A stretch of DNA of 64,000 nucleotides, taken from an uncultured Bryobacterales bacterium (GTDB lineage: Bacteria; Acidobacteriota; Terriglobia; Bryobacterales; UBA6623). The notes under the pieces were generated by a model. It was not told the DNA's origin and made no database searches. It worked only from the letters and a program-made list of their open reading frames with translations. This document shows, piece after piece, positions 1 to 8,973 of this stretch (the stretch's first letter is position 1; every line of letters begins with the position of its first letter). The DNA lies in assembly GCA_951813065.1 (NCBI GenBank), contig CATOTH010000011.1, forward strand, positions 165,842-229,841, given 5' to 3'. The position numbers and the translations under genes were made by a program.

Positions 1-402
1 GTTGACGTCGCGTCTTCCGACCGTGTCCTTTTCCTTGATCCGCAGGACTTCTTCCAAGCTCATGATCGTCTTGACCGATACGAACCCGATTCGGGACACG
101 GAGGCTGCGAGCAGGGCGTCCGCGAGCGCGCCTTGCTCGGGAGTCATTTCGTTGTACGTGAGCCCGTTGCGCTTGTAGCCGCGCGCAGTCACGAAATTGT
201 TGTCCGGCACGAAGTGCCACGTCTCGTAGTCCGGGTTATCCAGTTTGTACTGCGCGGAAGTGACCTGGTTGCCATTCAGCGATGCCAACCAGGCGTTGGC
301 GGTCTTGACCATCAGATCTTCGGTCGTGCCATGGTACGCCACGGCACCGAGCACCAGGCAGCAACTCAGTAGGATTGCTCGCAAGCAGGTGGAACGACTC
401 AT
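1..402 (-). CDS. DUF3500 family exported protein, N-terminal part (runs off the window)
   Basis: The minus-strand frame starts at an ATG whose first base is 402 and runs uninterrupted to base 1, giving 134 codons, so the C-terminal part lies outside the window. An AGGAGA ribosome binding site sits about 6 bases upstream. The first 22 residues (MSRSTCLRAILLSCCLVLGA...) form a signal peptide. The remainder contains WHFVPD, LTYNEMTPEQ and IMSLEEVLRIKE, which match the start of DUF3500 proteins (WHFVPR...MTPAQRALAHALL...TIMSLE). DUF3500 proteins are exported and their biochemical function is not established. The assignment comes from remembered motifs, so it is good but not certain. Confidence 0.75.
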   Translation of the reverse strand, partial: MSRSTCLRAILLSCCLVLGAVAYHGTTEDLMVKTANAWLASLNGNQVTSAQYKLDNPDYETWHFVPDNNFVTARGYKRNGLTYNEMTPEQGALADALLAASVSRIGFVSVKTIMSLEEVLRIKEKDTVGRRDVN

Positions 403-831
403 CGGGACTCTCCTGTCCGGTGGCTCGATTTCCCGGTTTCCCCAAGGGCCGCCAGCCGTGACGCGCACATTATAGCCGTCTCCCGTCGCTGGTTGAACGC
501 GGCAGGCTTTCCTGCAGAGATCGGGAGCCGGCCGGCACCAACCGCGGCGCACACCGAGCGTCGCTGTTGGTCACTCCAGTTTCACGATTGTCCCCGGCCG
601 AAGGGCCGGTCCCGTTCCCGGTGCGACATGTTGCGCTCCCGTCTCGCCATTGCAACCGTCTCGCTATCGCGACCGAGCCTTGCCACCGCGAACTCCGTCT
701 CCAACTAAGCAAGATGCGAAGTCCATTGATTTGACAGTAAGTTATGTGTCGCTGACAGTTTCCGGGCGTTGCGCTCGCTGGCCCTCCAGAGTCTGCTTGA
801 CGGGGTCATTTCAAACTACGCCCGAACCCAC
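403..831. other. Intergenic region between divergent genes
   Basis: About 430 bases separate the minus-strand DUF3500 gene from the promoter of the plus-strand Gld block. Short frames exist here but none has a recognisable product or a convincing ribosome binding site. A TTGACA at 731-736 has no matching -10 box. I see no RNA gene. Confidence 0.5.
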
Positions 832-861
832 TTGACACACTTTCGGCCCGTGAGATAGATA
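832..861 (+). promoter_or_regulatory. Sigma70-like promoter for the Gld operon
   Basis: TTGACA at 832-837 is followed after 18 bases by TAGATA at 856-861 (a 17-base spacing gives ATAGAT). It lies about 90 bases upstream of the ATPase start at 952 and is the best promoter-like match in this intergenic region. It would drive the long plus-strand gene block. Confidence 0.55.
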
Positions 862-951
862 ATGGATGAGGGCGTCGAACGAGTCGGCTCCGCTCACATC
901 CCGCATAGTGGAACCCCGCTCAATCCTTGCAGCTTCCCCTCGCGCCAAATC

Positions 952-1959
952 ATGATTCAGGTTGCAGACGTAACCAAACGCTACGGTCCTAAGACCGCCG
1001 TCAAGAACATCAGCTTCGAAGTCGATCGCGGAGAGATCGTTGGGTTCCTCGGGCCCAACGGCGCCGGCAAGACTACCACGATGCGCATCCTGACCGGCTT
1101 CCTGCCGCCGACATCGGGAACTGCGAGCGTGGGCGGGTTCGATGTCCGGGAGGATCCGATCGAGGTCAAGAGACGCATCGGATACCTGCCCGAAATGCCG
1201 CCGCTCTACCCAGAGATGGAAGTCGGCGACTACCTGCGCTTCGTGGCGCGGATCAAGGGAATCCCCGCCAAGGACATTGCCCGCCGTATCGATTGTGCCC
1301 TGGAACGTACCGCGTCCGGGTCCGTGCGCGACACCTTGATCGGCAAGCTCTCGAAGGGCTTCCGACAGCGGCTGGGACTGGCGCAGGCCTTGATTCACAA
1401 TCCTGAGGTGCTGGTCCTCGACGAGCCGACATCAGGCCTGGACCCGAAGCAAATCATCGAGGTGCGCCGCCTGATTCGCTCGCTTGCCGGCGAGCACACG
1501 ATCATCCTGAGCACGCACATCCTGTCGGAAGCGTCCGACACCTGCGGCCGCGTGATCATCATCAACGACGGACGCATCGAGGCGAGCGACACTCCCGAAA
1601 ACCTGAGTGCCAATCTCCAGGGAGCGGGCACGCTCCTGGTTGAAATCGACGGGCCAGCCGACCAGGTACAAGACCGGATCGCCGACGAGCCAGGAGTGCG
1701 CCAGATTGCCCGCGAGGATGGCCGCGATGGACGTGTTGTCTGGCGCATCGAGGTCGAGAAGGACGCCGAAATACCGCGTAGGCTGGCAGCTGCGGTGGTG
1801 AGTTCGGGGTGGGGCCTTTACAGCATGCAGCCGCTACGGCTGAGCCTGGAAGACATCTTCCTCAAACTGACTAGCGACGAGCAGGTTGCTGCCGAAGCCG
1901 AAGCGGCCGGAACGGACCCGGAAGACTCTGCGGAAGAGCAGGAGGCTGACGACGAATGA
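952..1959 (+). CDS. gldA: ABC transporter ATPase, GldA-like
   Basis: A 335-residue ABC ATPase. Walker A is GPNGAGKTT near residue 38, the signature is LSKGFRQRLGLAQAL, and Walker B is VLVLDEPTSGLD, followed by the H-loop in STHILSEA. The start was placed at ATG 952 (MIQVADVTKRYG), where ABC homology begins; an in-frame start at 862 would add 30 unconserved residues. The C-terminus has a long acidic tail. The stop overlaps the next gene's ATG by 4 bases (ATGA), so it forms an operon with the GldF-like permease and GldG-like protein. Together they resemble the ABC system named after Bacteroidetes gliding motility, which is also common in Acidobacteria, where the substrate is unknown. Confidence 0.88.
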   Translation: MIQVADVTKRYGPKTAVKNISFEVDRGEIVGFLGPNGAGKTTTMRILTGFLPPTSGTASVGGFDVREDPIEVKRRIGYLPEMPPLYPEMEVGDYLRFVARIKGIPAKDIARRIDCALERTASGSVRDTLIGKLSKGFRQRLGLAQALIHNPEVLVLDEPTSGLDPKQIIEVRRLIRSLAGEHTIILSTHILSEASDTCGRVIIINDGRIEASDTPENLSANLQGAGTLLVEIDGPADQVQDRIADEPGVRQIAREDGRDGRVVWRIEVEKDAEIPRRLAAAVVSSGWGLYSMQPLRLSLEDIFLKLTSDEQVAAEAEAAGTDPEDSAEEQEADDE

Positions 1960-2729
1960 GAAACATCTGCACCATCGCGATGCGCGAATTCTCGGTGTAC
2001 TTCACGTCGCCAATCGCGTATATCGTCCTCGTTATGTTCGCAATCATTTTCGGCTACTTCTTTGCCACGGGCCTGGCCTTCTTTCTTGACTACAGCGCCA
2101 GCATGGCAGCCCAGGGCGGCATGGGCGCGCCGACGATGAATGTCAACCAGTTCGTGATCGAGCCGTCGCTCGGCAACATGAGCATCGTACTGCTCTTCAT
2201 GGTGCCGATGATCACCATGCGGTTGTTCGCCGAGGAGAAGCGGAGCGGCACGATCGAACTGCTGCTGACTTCGCCGCTGAAGGACTATCACATCGTTATC
2301 GGCAAGTGGGCCGGGGCCCTGATGCTCTACGCCTGCATGCTGCTGGTGGCGGTCGTGAACATCTCGGTCCTGTTCATCTACACCACTCCGGACTGGAAGC
2401 CGTTGCTGGTTTCCTTGCTCGGCCTCCTGCTGATGGGCGGTTCGATGATCGCCCTCGGGACGTTCCTCTCGACCTTGACCCGCAACCAGATCGTGGCCGG
2501 CGCGCTGACCTTCGGGGTCCTATTGCTGCTGTGGGTTCTCAACTGGGTGTCGTCGTTCGAGAGCTCGACGTTCAGCCGATTGTGCGAATACCTGGCGATC
2601 TCGCCGCATTATGAGCAGTTCTCCAAGGGTGTGATCGAGTTGAAGGACCTGCTTTACTACCTCAGTGCCATCTCTCTGGGGTTGTTCCTGAGCAAGCGGT
2701 CGCTCGAAGCGCTCCGTTGGAAGGCATAG
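1956..2729 (+). CDS. gldF: ABC-2 type permease, GldF-like
   Basis: A 257-residue polytopic membrane protein starting MRNICTIAMREFSVYFTSPI, the typical start of ABC-2/GldF permeases. A hydrophobic segment follows near residues 18-45 and further membrane helices lie at about 70-90, 125-150, 155-180, 185-205 and 230-250. The cytoplasmic loop contains RLFAEEKRSGTIELLLTSPL, the conserved coupling region that contacts the ATPase. The start overlaps the ATPase stop (ATGA). The GldG-like gene begins 11 bases after the stop. It is very likely the membrane partner of the preceding ATPase. Confidence 0.88.
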   Translation: MRNICTIAMREFSVYFTSPIAYIVLVMFAIIFGYFFATGLAFFLDYSASMAAQGGMGAPTMNVNQFVIEPSLGNMSIVLLFMVPMITMRLFAEEKRSGTIELLLTSPLKDYHIVIGKWAGALMLYACMLLVAVVNISVLFIYTTPDWKPLLVSLLGLLLMGGSMIALGTFLSTLTRNQIVAGALTFGVLLLLWVLNWVSSFESSTFSRLCEYLAISPHYEQFSKGVIELKDLLYYLSAISLGLFLSKRSLEALRWKA

Positions 2730-2740
2730 GGGGGCAAGCG

Positions 2741-4195
2741 ATGAACTTCTTGCAATCCAGGGTGTTTCGATCCGGCGGCTACTCCGCCCTCTACGTGTTG
2801 GTCTTCGTAGGGATCCTGAGCGCTGTGAACTGGCTGGGTGTCCAGTACAACGAGACATATGACGCGACGAGCCGCAAGCTATACAGCTTGTCGGACCAGA
2901 CCCACAAGATCCTGGACAATCTGGATCGCGACGTCACCATGTCGTACTTCGACCGCACCGGGCAGTTCGACATGGCGGCCGACATGCTGCGGCGATACGA
3001 GAACGCTTCCAACCGCGTCAGGGTGGAATACATCGACCCGGACGAGGATCCGGTCAAGACCGAGGCGATGAACATCCGGACGTACGGGACCCTGATCCTG
3101 AACGTCGGTGCCGTTCGCCAGGAAGCGTCTTCGACGAGCGAACAGGACATCACCAACGCGATCATCATGGCGCTCAAGGGCCAGCAGAAGACGGCATGCG
3201 TGGGAACCGGGCACGGCGAGTCCGCAAGCGCCGACATGGACCGCGACGGTTTCGCCAATGCCAAGACTGTGATCGAGGATGCCAACTACGCCTACGAGGA
3301 CGTCAACCTGGCGCTTGACGGAGTCCCGGACGATTGCACGTTGCTGGTGATCCCAGGTCCCAGCACTGGGTACTTCGATCCGGAGATCGAGGCTATCAGG
3401 GCTTTTGTGGAAGGTGGCGGAAGAGCGCTGTTCATGCTCCGGCCGGCCTTCCCGGACGAGCGCGGCCGGCGCGACGAGCCCAGTCCCAAGCTGGTCGAGC
3501 TGCTTGCGAGCTGGGGCGTGGAGGCCCAGAACGACATTGTGATTGACGAGTCGCCGATCGGCCAATTGTTTGGCGGCGGGCCCTTCACTCCGTTGGTCAG
3601 CAGTTACAAGTACCATCCCATCGTCGAGCCGATGGAGAACGTTGCGACCCTGTTCCCGCGCGCTCGAAGCGTCGGCAAGGCGGACGAGTCACCGGAAGGC
3701 TGGACGCTAGACGAACTGTTCGACACGACCACCTCGAGTTTCGCGACGGCATCCCTCACGATTGAGGGCGCTGCGGTGAAACTCGGTCCGGAATCGGCCC
3801 GCACCCCCGGCCCTGTCGTGCTCGGAGTCGCTGCGACTTACGACGTGCCGGAGGCGGAGGAGGCCGAGGCAGGGGAAAACGAGGGCGCGGAAAGCGAGGA
3901 GATTTCCGCAGCGGAGGATGAAGCCGAGCCGGAGGGCCGCATCGTGGCAGTCGGATCGTTCGGCTTCGCCAGCAACTACGGCCTGTCGCTCGGCGGGAAC
4001 CGTGACCTCTTGCTGAACATGATGAACTGGCTCAGCTCTGATGAGGACTTGATCTCGATCCGGCCGAGGGATCCGGATTCGACACCGATCGAGATGACCA
4101 GCTCGGAAATGCGCCGGATCTTTTTCGGCAGCATCCTGCTCTTGCCGCTGGTCTTCATCGTGACCGGCATTTGGACATGGTGGGGCCGGCGCTAG
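2741..4195 (+). CDS. gldG: GldG-like ABC auxiliary protein
   Basis: A 484-residue protein with a membrane segment near residues 12-32 (YSALYVLVFVGILSAVNWLG), a large extracytoplasmic part and a C-terminal helix (ILLLPLVFIVTGIWTWWGRR). The sequence KLYSLSDQTHKIL and the Rossmann-like stretch TLLVIPGPSTGYFDPEIEAI are characteristic of the GldG/ABC-transporter auxiliary family. An acidic insert lies near residues 370-405. The ATG at 2741 has a G-rich Shine-Dalgarno sequence just upstream; an ATG 24 bases earlier overlaps the permease gene and is less likely. It is third in the Gld-type operon and probably forms the extracytoplasmic part of the complex. Confidence 0.85.
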   Translation: MNFLQSRVFRSGGYSALYVLVFVGILSAVNWLGVQYNETYDATSRKLYSLSDQTHKILDNLDRDVTMSYFDRTGQFDMAADMLRRYENASNRVRVEYIDPDEDPVKTEAMNIRTYGTLILNVGAVRQEASSTSEQDITNAIIMALKGQQKTACVGTGHGESASADMDRDGFANAKTVIEDANYAYEDVNLALDGVPDDCTLLVIPGPSTGYFDPEIEAIRAFVEGGGRALFMLRPAFPDERGRRDEPSPKLVELLASWGVEAQNDIVIDESPIGQLFGGGPFTPLVSSYKYHPIVEPMENVATLFPRARSVGKADESPEGWTLDELFDTTTSSFATASLTIEGAAVKLGPESARTPGPVVLGVAATYDVPEAEEAEAGENEGAESEEISAAEDEAEPEGRIVAVGSFGFASNYGLSLGGNRDLLLNMMNWLSSDEDLISIRPRDPDSTPIEMTSSEMRRIFFGSILLLPLVFIVTGIWTWWGRR

Positions 4196-4307
4196 AGGGT
4201 CCGGCCAAGCAAGCAACGGTGAGGTTGCCACAGACCAGGCAGTGCCGGGCGCGCCATGCGAGATCTCGGAAGCAGCTTGCGAAACGGAAACCAGACAACG
4301 GAATGCT

Positions 4308-5690
4308 ATGAAACCGAAACCCCTGCTCATTGCGGTTGCGCTACTTGCCGTGCTTGGAGGCGCGGTCTGGTATACCCGCGAAAACCCTCCCCCTGCCGAC
4401 GACGCGGCTCCAAAGGTCATCGACCTGGAGGAAGACAGCATTCGTGAGGTGACGCTGCTCCGGGCTGGCGAAGACCCGCTCACCGTGGTTCGGGGAGAGG
4501 ACGACGAGTGGGAGTTCGGGGGCGGCCTGGAGATCGCTGCCGACGACTCTTCGATCGGACTGATGATATCGAGCCTGGCTTCGCTGAATGCCGATCGCAT
4601 GGTTTCGGAGAGCGTTGTCGATTGGGGGCCCTACGAGCTCGACGAGCCTGAACTGGCTGTTAGCTACAAGCTCGAGGATGGTGGCGGCGAGTTGCGGTTC
4701 GGTCGGGAAACGCCGACCGGATCCGGCGTTTTCGCCCGCCTCGAGGGCGACCCGCGGCTCTTCACCGTCTATAGCTACAACAAGACATCTTTCGAGAAAT
4801 CGGTCTTCGACCTGCGCGACAAGCGGTTGCTGCGGCTTGACGAGGACTCCATTTCGACGATGACCGTCCGAGCCGGCAGAAACGAGCTGGAGTTCGCTCA
4901 AAGCGATGGGGACTGGGCGATCGTCAAGCCAATGGAGCTGCGAGCGGACGATTTCACGGTGAACGACCTGGAACGCGTCTTGCGCACCGCGGAAATGACC
5001 GCCGTGCTGGAGGAGGGCGAGGAGACCGGGAGCCATGCATTCGACACGCCGCTGGCGGTTGTGACGGTCCACGACGAGGCCGGAAGCCACGAACTGGTTG
5101 TTGCCAAGGATGGCGAGGCTTACTATGCCCGCAGCAGTGACCAGAGCGGCGTCTACGAGGTCAGCTCGACGCTGGCGCAAAGCTTCGATAAGCCGGTTGC
5201 CGACTTCCGGAACAAGAAGCTCTTCGACTTCGGCTTCGACGACCCGGCGCGCATCGACGTGCGCGCGGGAGCCGAGACAGTGGCTGTTGTGCGGGCTGAC
5301 GACAAATGGGTATTGGAATCCCATGAGGGCAGGGAAGCGGACGGGGAAAACGTCCAGACGCTGCTCGACCGCCTTCGCGGGCTGACCGCGACGGAGTTTC
5401 CCTCGGACCGTGAATCGGACAAGGCGAAATACGGGCTCGGGCAGGCAGCGATCCAAGCCACCGTGACGCCGCAAGGCGAAGCGGCAGAGGCCGAGACGGT
5501 GCTCGTGTCCTCGCTTGAGGAGGTGCCGACCTACGCGGCTCGCGATGGGGAGCCGTCGACGTACACAATCGAGCAATCCGCCGCGCAGGACATCCAGCGG
5601 GCCGTGGAGACCTTGATCGCGCCCCCCGAACCCGAGGAGTCCGAAGCCGATCCGGCGGACGAGGGCACCGCGGACTCCGATTCCGGGTAG
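4308..5690 (+). CDS. DUF4340 domain protein
   Basis: A 460-residue protein with an N-terminal membrane anchor (PLLIAVALLAVLGGAVWYT). The body has repeated beta-rich units containing motifs such as FDLRDKRLLRLD and FRNKKLFDFGFDDPARIDV, the hallmark of DUF4340. The DUF4340 family commonly sits downstream of GldG-like genes, as here, so it is probably an accessory of the same exporter. The C-terminus is Glu/Asp/Pro-rich. The start at 4308 was chosen because MKPKPLLIAV gives a clean anchor; a start at 4242 would add 22 unconserved residues. It lies 112 bases after gldG. Confidence 0.78.
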   Translation: MKPKPLLIAVALLAVLGGAVWYTRENPPPADDAAPKVIDLEEDSIREVTLLRAGEDPLTVVRGEDDEWEFGGGLEIAADDSSIGLMISSLASLNADRMVSESVVDWGPYELDEPELAVSYKLEDGGGELRFGRETPTGSGVFARLEGDPRLFTVYSYNKTSFEKSVFDLRDKRLLRLDEDSISTMTVRAGRNELEFAQSDGDWAIVKPMELRADDFTVNDLERVLRTAEMTAVLEEGEETGSHAFDTPLAVVTVHDEAGSHELVVAKDGEAYYARSSDQSGVYEVSSTLAQSFDKPVADFRNKKLFDFGFDDPARIDVRAGAETVAVVRADDKWVLESHEGREADGENVQTLLDRLRGLTATEFPSDRESDKAKYGLGQAAIQATVTPQGEAAEAETVLVSSLEEVPTYAARDGEPSTYTIEQSAAQDIQRAVETLIAPPEPEESEADPADEGTADSDSG

Positions 5691-5752
5691 CGGGAAGCGG
5701 CGTCCCTGGCAGGCCCCGGGGCTCTCGCGGCCTTCGCTACCATGCAAGGAGC

Positions 5753-6274
5753 ATGGAAGAACTTCGCTCCCTGATTCGGGAGGTGCCCGATTTTCCAAAG
5801 CCGGGCATCCTCTTCTACGACATCACCACGGCCCTGAAGGATCCTCAAGGGCTTGACCTGGTCTCGCGGGGTCTTGCTGACGCGGCGTCGGACAAGGGCG
5901 TCGATCTCGTTGCCGGGATCGAATCGAGGGGATTCCTGTTCGGTCCGACGCTGGCCCTGCAACTCGGCACCGGGTTTGCCTTGATGCGCAAGCCCGGCAA
6001 ACTGCCGGCAACAACAGTCTGCGTCACCTACGAGCTTGAGTACGGCAGCGACTCGCTCGAGATCCACACTGATGCCATCCAGCCGGGCCAGCGCGTCTTG
6101 GTTGTCGACGACCTGTTGGCGACCGGCGGAACGGCAGCTGCTGCGGTCAGGCTTGTCGAACAGGCTGGCGGCGAGGTGGTTGGCCTGTCATTCGTCGTCG
6201 AACTCGATTTCCTGAACGGTCGGAATCGTCTGGCGGGCTACGATATCTCTTCGCTGCTGCGATACGAGAAGTAG
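5753..6274 (+). CDS. apt: Adenine phosphoribosyltransferase
   Basis: A 173-residue protein of normal family length. It begins MEELRSLIREVPDFPKPGI, typical of Apt. It carries GIESRGFLFG and the phosphoribosyl-binding loop VLVVDDLLATGGTAAAA near residues 115-131. The enzyme salvages adenine with PRPP to give AMP in the cytoplasm. The PRPP synthetase gene lies two genes downstream, so producer and user of PRPP are in the same gene block. A purine-rich AAGGAG ends only one or two bases before the ATG, which is unusually close for a ribosome binding site. Confidence 0.93.
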   Translation: MEELRSLIREVPDFPKPGILFYDITTALKDPQGLDLVSRGLADAASDKGVDLVAGIESRGFLFGPTLALQLGTGFALMRKPGKLPATTVCVTYELEYGSDSLEIHTDAIQPGQRVLVVDDLLATGGTAAAAVRLVEQAGGEVVGLSFVVELDFLNGRNRLAGYDISSLLRYEK

Positions 6275-6295
6275 GTCTGTCGGTCACCCTGCGCG

Positions 6296-7255
6296 ATGCC
6301 AAGGTCTTATCCGCCACAGCATTGCCGCTTCTTGGCCTGCGCGAAGATCAACCTCGGCTTGCGGGTCCTGGACCGTCGGCCTGACGGCTACCACAACATC
6401 AGCACGGTCTTCCAAACAGTGGGTCTGGCCGACGAGGTTGATATCTCTTTCTGGCATGGTGAGTCGCGGTCGCTGGAGTTCTCGTGCGATCGCCCGGACC
6501 TTGACAACACCGAGAATCTGGCCTGGAGGGCGGCGGACATGGCTCTCCGCCGGCTGGACATCCAGGCCCGTGTTCGCGTTCGGGTCCGCAAGCAGATTCC
6601 GACCGGCGCCGGGCTGGGCGGCGGCTCGAGTGACGCCGCCGCCGTGTTGGTGGCCTTCGAGTCCGCGATTCTCGGCAAGCGCGTGCGCCGGTCCGCGATA
6701 CACGACATCGCCTGCGAACTCGGTAGCGACGTGCCGTATTTCCTCACCGCTGGGACTGCTTCCGGCACCGGCCGAGGCACGGATGTTGTTCCGGTTCCCG
6801 ATCTGCCTCGGAAGCCGGTCGTGCTCGTTCTTCCCGACATTGAAGTCTCGACGGCGTGGGCGTACCGGGCGCTGGCCGAGAGCCGTGAAGGTTTGACACG
6901 CCCTGACCCGGATTCTAAAATAGTGGGGTTTGGTGGCAGTCTCATTCCGTTCCAGTTCGGGGATCGCGACGTTCGCCCCGGGTCGTTGTTGAATGACTTC
7001 GAGGGCGTTGTCTTCCAACGGTTTCCGATCCTAGGCGAACTCAAGGGCAAGCTGCTCGCGCTGGGCGCTCGGCCTGCGCTTCTCTCCGGCTCGGGGTCGA
7101 CGGTGTTCGGGCTCTTCGATTTGGACGAACTCGCGGAAGCGGCGGCGGCGGAAGTCGCGGCGGACGGATTGCGGGTCAAGATCACGGAAATCGTTTCCCG
7201 TACTGATCTGGGGATGCAACTGGCGATGGACGAGGACGCGGACGGGCGCGCTTGA
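6296..7255 (+). CDS. ispE: 4-diphosphocytidyl-2-C-methyl-D-erythritol kinase
   Basis: A 319-residue GHMP kinase. CAKINLGLRVLDRRPDGYH near residue 15 is the IspE N-terminal signature with the catalytic Lys. PTGAGLGGGSSDAAAVL near residue 100 is the ATP-binding glycine-rich motif. GSGSTVFGLF in the C-terminal part is GHMP motif 3. IspE phosphorylates CDP-methylerythritol in the non-mevalonate isoprenoid pathway. It is followed 13 bases later by prs, an ispE-prs arrangement seen in many bacteria. A promoter-like sequence lies inside its 3' half. Confidence 0.93.
   Translation: MPRSYPPQHCRFLACAKINLGLRVLDRRPDGYHNISTVFQTVGLADEVDISFWHGESRSLEFSCDRPDLDNTENLAWRAADMALRRLDIQARVRVRVRKQIPTGAGLGGGSSDAAAVLVAFESAILGKRVRRSAIHDIACELGSDVPYFLTAGTASGTGRGTDVVPVPDLPRKPVVLVLPDIEVSTAWAYRALAESREGLTRPDPDSKIVGFGGSLIPFQFGDRDVRPGSLLNDFEGVVFQRFPILGELKGKLLALGARPALLSGSGSTVFGLFDLDELAEAAAAEVAADGLRVKITEIVSRTDLGMQLAMDEDADGRA
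6893..6921 (+). promoter_or_regulatory. Internal sigma70-like promoter ahead of prs
   Basis: TTGACA at 6893-6898 is followed after exactly 17 bases by TAAAAT at 6916-6921. This is a near-consensus promoter inside the ispE coding region, about 350 bases upstream of the prs start. It could give independent expression of prs, rplY, pth and the ribosomal protein genes. The match is sequence-based only. Confidence 0.5.
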
Positions 7256-7268
7256 GAGGCAATCGGAA

Positions 7269-8216
7269 GTGGAGAACCAGTCTCGGCTGAAAGTGTTTAC
7301 CGGCTCGGCGAACCCGGCCCTGGCAGCTGCCATCTGCAGCCACCTGGGCTGCGACCTCGGCAAGATCACGTTGCGGCAGTTTTCCGACGGGGAGGTCCAC
7401 CTGCAGATCGACGAGAACGTCCGCGGCACGGATGTCTTCGTCGTGCAGCCGACGTGCACTCCGGTCGACCGTCACTTGCTGGAGTTGCTGCTCATGCTGG
7501 ATGCGATGCGGCGCGCTTCGGCGAAGCGCATCACGGCGGTCCTGCCCTATTACGGATACTCGCGGCAAGATCGCAAGGACCGGCCGCGGGTTCCGATCTC
7601 GGCGAAGCTCGTCGCCAGTCTGCTCGTCGCCTCGGGAGCGGATCGCGTGCTGACGCTGGACTTGCATGCCGCGCAGATCCAGGGGTTCTTCGACATACCC
7701 GTCGATCATCTCTACGGCCGGCCCGTGCTCGTGGAGTACCTCCAGTCGCTTAACCTTCCAAACCCGAAGGTCGTCTCTCCTGACGCCGGGGGCGTCGAGC
7801 GCGCTCGCGCGCTCGCCAAGCGCCTCAACGCGCCGCTCGCCATCATCGACAAGCGCCGCGAGGAGGCCAACGTCTCGGAGGTCATGCACGTCATCGGTGA
7901 CGTCGCCGGCCATACCTGCGTCATCATCGATGACCTGGTCGATACGGCGGGGACATTAGTACATTGTGTTGATGCCCTGCTCGAGCAGGGAGCGACCGCG
8001 GTCTACGCGGTCTGCACCCATGCCGTGCTTTCCGGCGCGGCTGTCGATAGAATAAAAGCATCCGACCTCGTGGAGTTGGTCGTTACCGACTCGATTCCGC
8101 TCTCCGGGGAAGCGGAGGCGAGCGACAAGATCCGCCAACTGAGCGTAGCGCGGCTGCTGGCGCGTGGCATCGATTCGATCCACAGCGAGTCGTCCATCAG
8201 CATGCTCTTCGGTTAG
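7269..8216 (+). CDS. prs: Ribose-phosphate pyrophosphokinase (PRPP synthetase)
   Basis: A 315-residue protein, the usual length for class I enzymes. It has FTGSANPALA at the N-terminus, QPTCTPVDRHLLELLLMLDA, YYGYSRQDRKDRPRVPIS with the catalytic loop residues, the DLHAAQIQGFFDIPVDHL segment and the PRPP-binding loop CVIIDDLVDTAGTL. It makes PRPP from ribose 5-phosphate and ATP for nucleotide, His, Trp and NAD synthesis. Translation starts at GTG 7269. It is followed by rplY and pth, a classical bacterial order. Confidence 0.95.
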   Translation: MENQSRLKVFTGSANPALAAAICSHLGCDLGKITLRQFSDGEVHLQIDENVRGTDVFVVQPTCTPVDRHLLELLLMLDAMRRASAKRITAVLPYYGYSRQDRKDRPRVPISAKLVASLLVASGADRVLTLDLHAAQIQGFFDIPVDHLYGRPVLVEYLQSLNLPNPKVVSPDAGGVERARALAKRLNAPLAIIDKRREEANVSEVMHVIGDVAGHTCVIIDDLVDTAGTLVHCVDALLEQGATAVYAVCTHAVLSGAAVDRIKASDLVELVVTDSIPLSGEAEASDKIRQLSVARLLARGIDSIHSESSISMLFG

Positions 8217-8284
8217 GGGGACTGCGTCCCGGGGACGGGGCGCGCGGAATCAGCCGCACGGGTGGCGGGCAGGAGTGGATTGCA

Positions 8285-8923
8285 ATGCAGCAACAAATCG
8301 AACTGGAAGTGGCGGCGCGCGAGGAGCGCGGCAAGAACGCGGCTCGCCGCCTGCGTGGTACCGGCCGTGTGCCGGCAATTGTCTACGGTCTGGGCGCCCC
8401 TCCGCAGGCGGTGGCCATTGACTGCCACGAGATCACGAACGTCCTCAAGGACCCGGCAGGCCATAACCGCGTCTTCAACCTCCAGAGCAACGGATCGAGC
8501 GAGCACGCCATGGCGGTCGACTATCAGATCGATCCGGTCAAGCACTCCCTGCTGCATGTTGACTTGCGGAGGGTCGACCTTGCCAAGCCGGTCACGGTCT
8601 CCGTACCCATCTCCGCTGTCGGGACTGCCGTCGGGGTGAAGACCGAGGGCGGCTTCGAGGAGATGGTCAATCGCGAGGTCCGGGTCGAGTGCCTTCCCCT
8701 CGATATCCCCGAGCACATCGATGTTGCAATCGACGACCTGCATATTGGCCAGTCGATCCGCGCCAAGGACATTCCGGCCAGCGACAAGTACAAGCTAGCC
8801 GATGACGGCGAGAAGCTGCTCTTGCATATCATGGCTTCCAGGGCTAGTGCCGACGAGGACGTCGCCGCCGAGGGCGAGGGCGAAGAAGACGTTGAGCCCG
8901 CCGAAGGCGAGCCGGCGGAATAG
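8285..8923 (+). CDS. rplY: 50S ribosomal protein L25/Ctc
   Basis: A 212-residue L25 of the long Ctc type. The N-terminal domain contains LEVAAREERGKNAARRLRGTG and VPAIVYG, which bind 5S rRNA. The second beta-domain includes VDLRRVDLAKPVTVSVPI and LEVECLPLDIPEHIDV-like sequence. It ends in an acidic tail (EGEGEEDVEPAEGEPAE). The ATG is preceded by AGGAG at good spacing. It sits in the common prs-rplY-pth order. Confidence 0.93.
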   Translation: MQQQIELEVAAREERGKNAARRLRGTGRVPAIVYGLGAPPQAVAIDCHEITNVLKDPAGHNRVFNLQSNGSSEHAMAVDYQIDPVKHSLLHVDLRRVDLAKPVTVSVPISAVGTAVGVKTEGGFEEMVNREVRVECLPLDIPEHIDVAIDDLHIGQSIRAKDIPASDKYKLADDGEKLLLHIMASRASADEDVAAEGEGEEDVEPAEGEPAE

Positions 8924-8973
8924 GGACGTGAGAGCGGATCGGTCCGGCATTGCGCCCGGACGTAGAGGGCAGC

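Noticed and set aside
731..759. TTGACA at 731 as a promoter
   Set aside because: No -10-like hexamer occurs at 16-18 bases; the site at 832 fits better.
811..1398. Long minus-strand frame opposite the GldA-like ATPase
   Set aside because: It is the GC-rich antisense of a clear ABC ATPase gene and has no family resemblance.
4341..5798. 485-codon minus-strand frame opposite the DUF4340 gene
   Set aside because: It is the antisense of a plausible plus-strand gene that has anchor, operon context and family motifs. The antisense product is Arg/His-rich shadow sequence.
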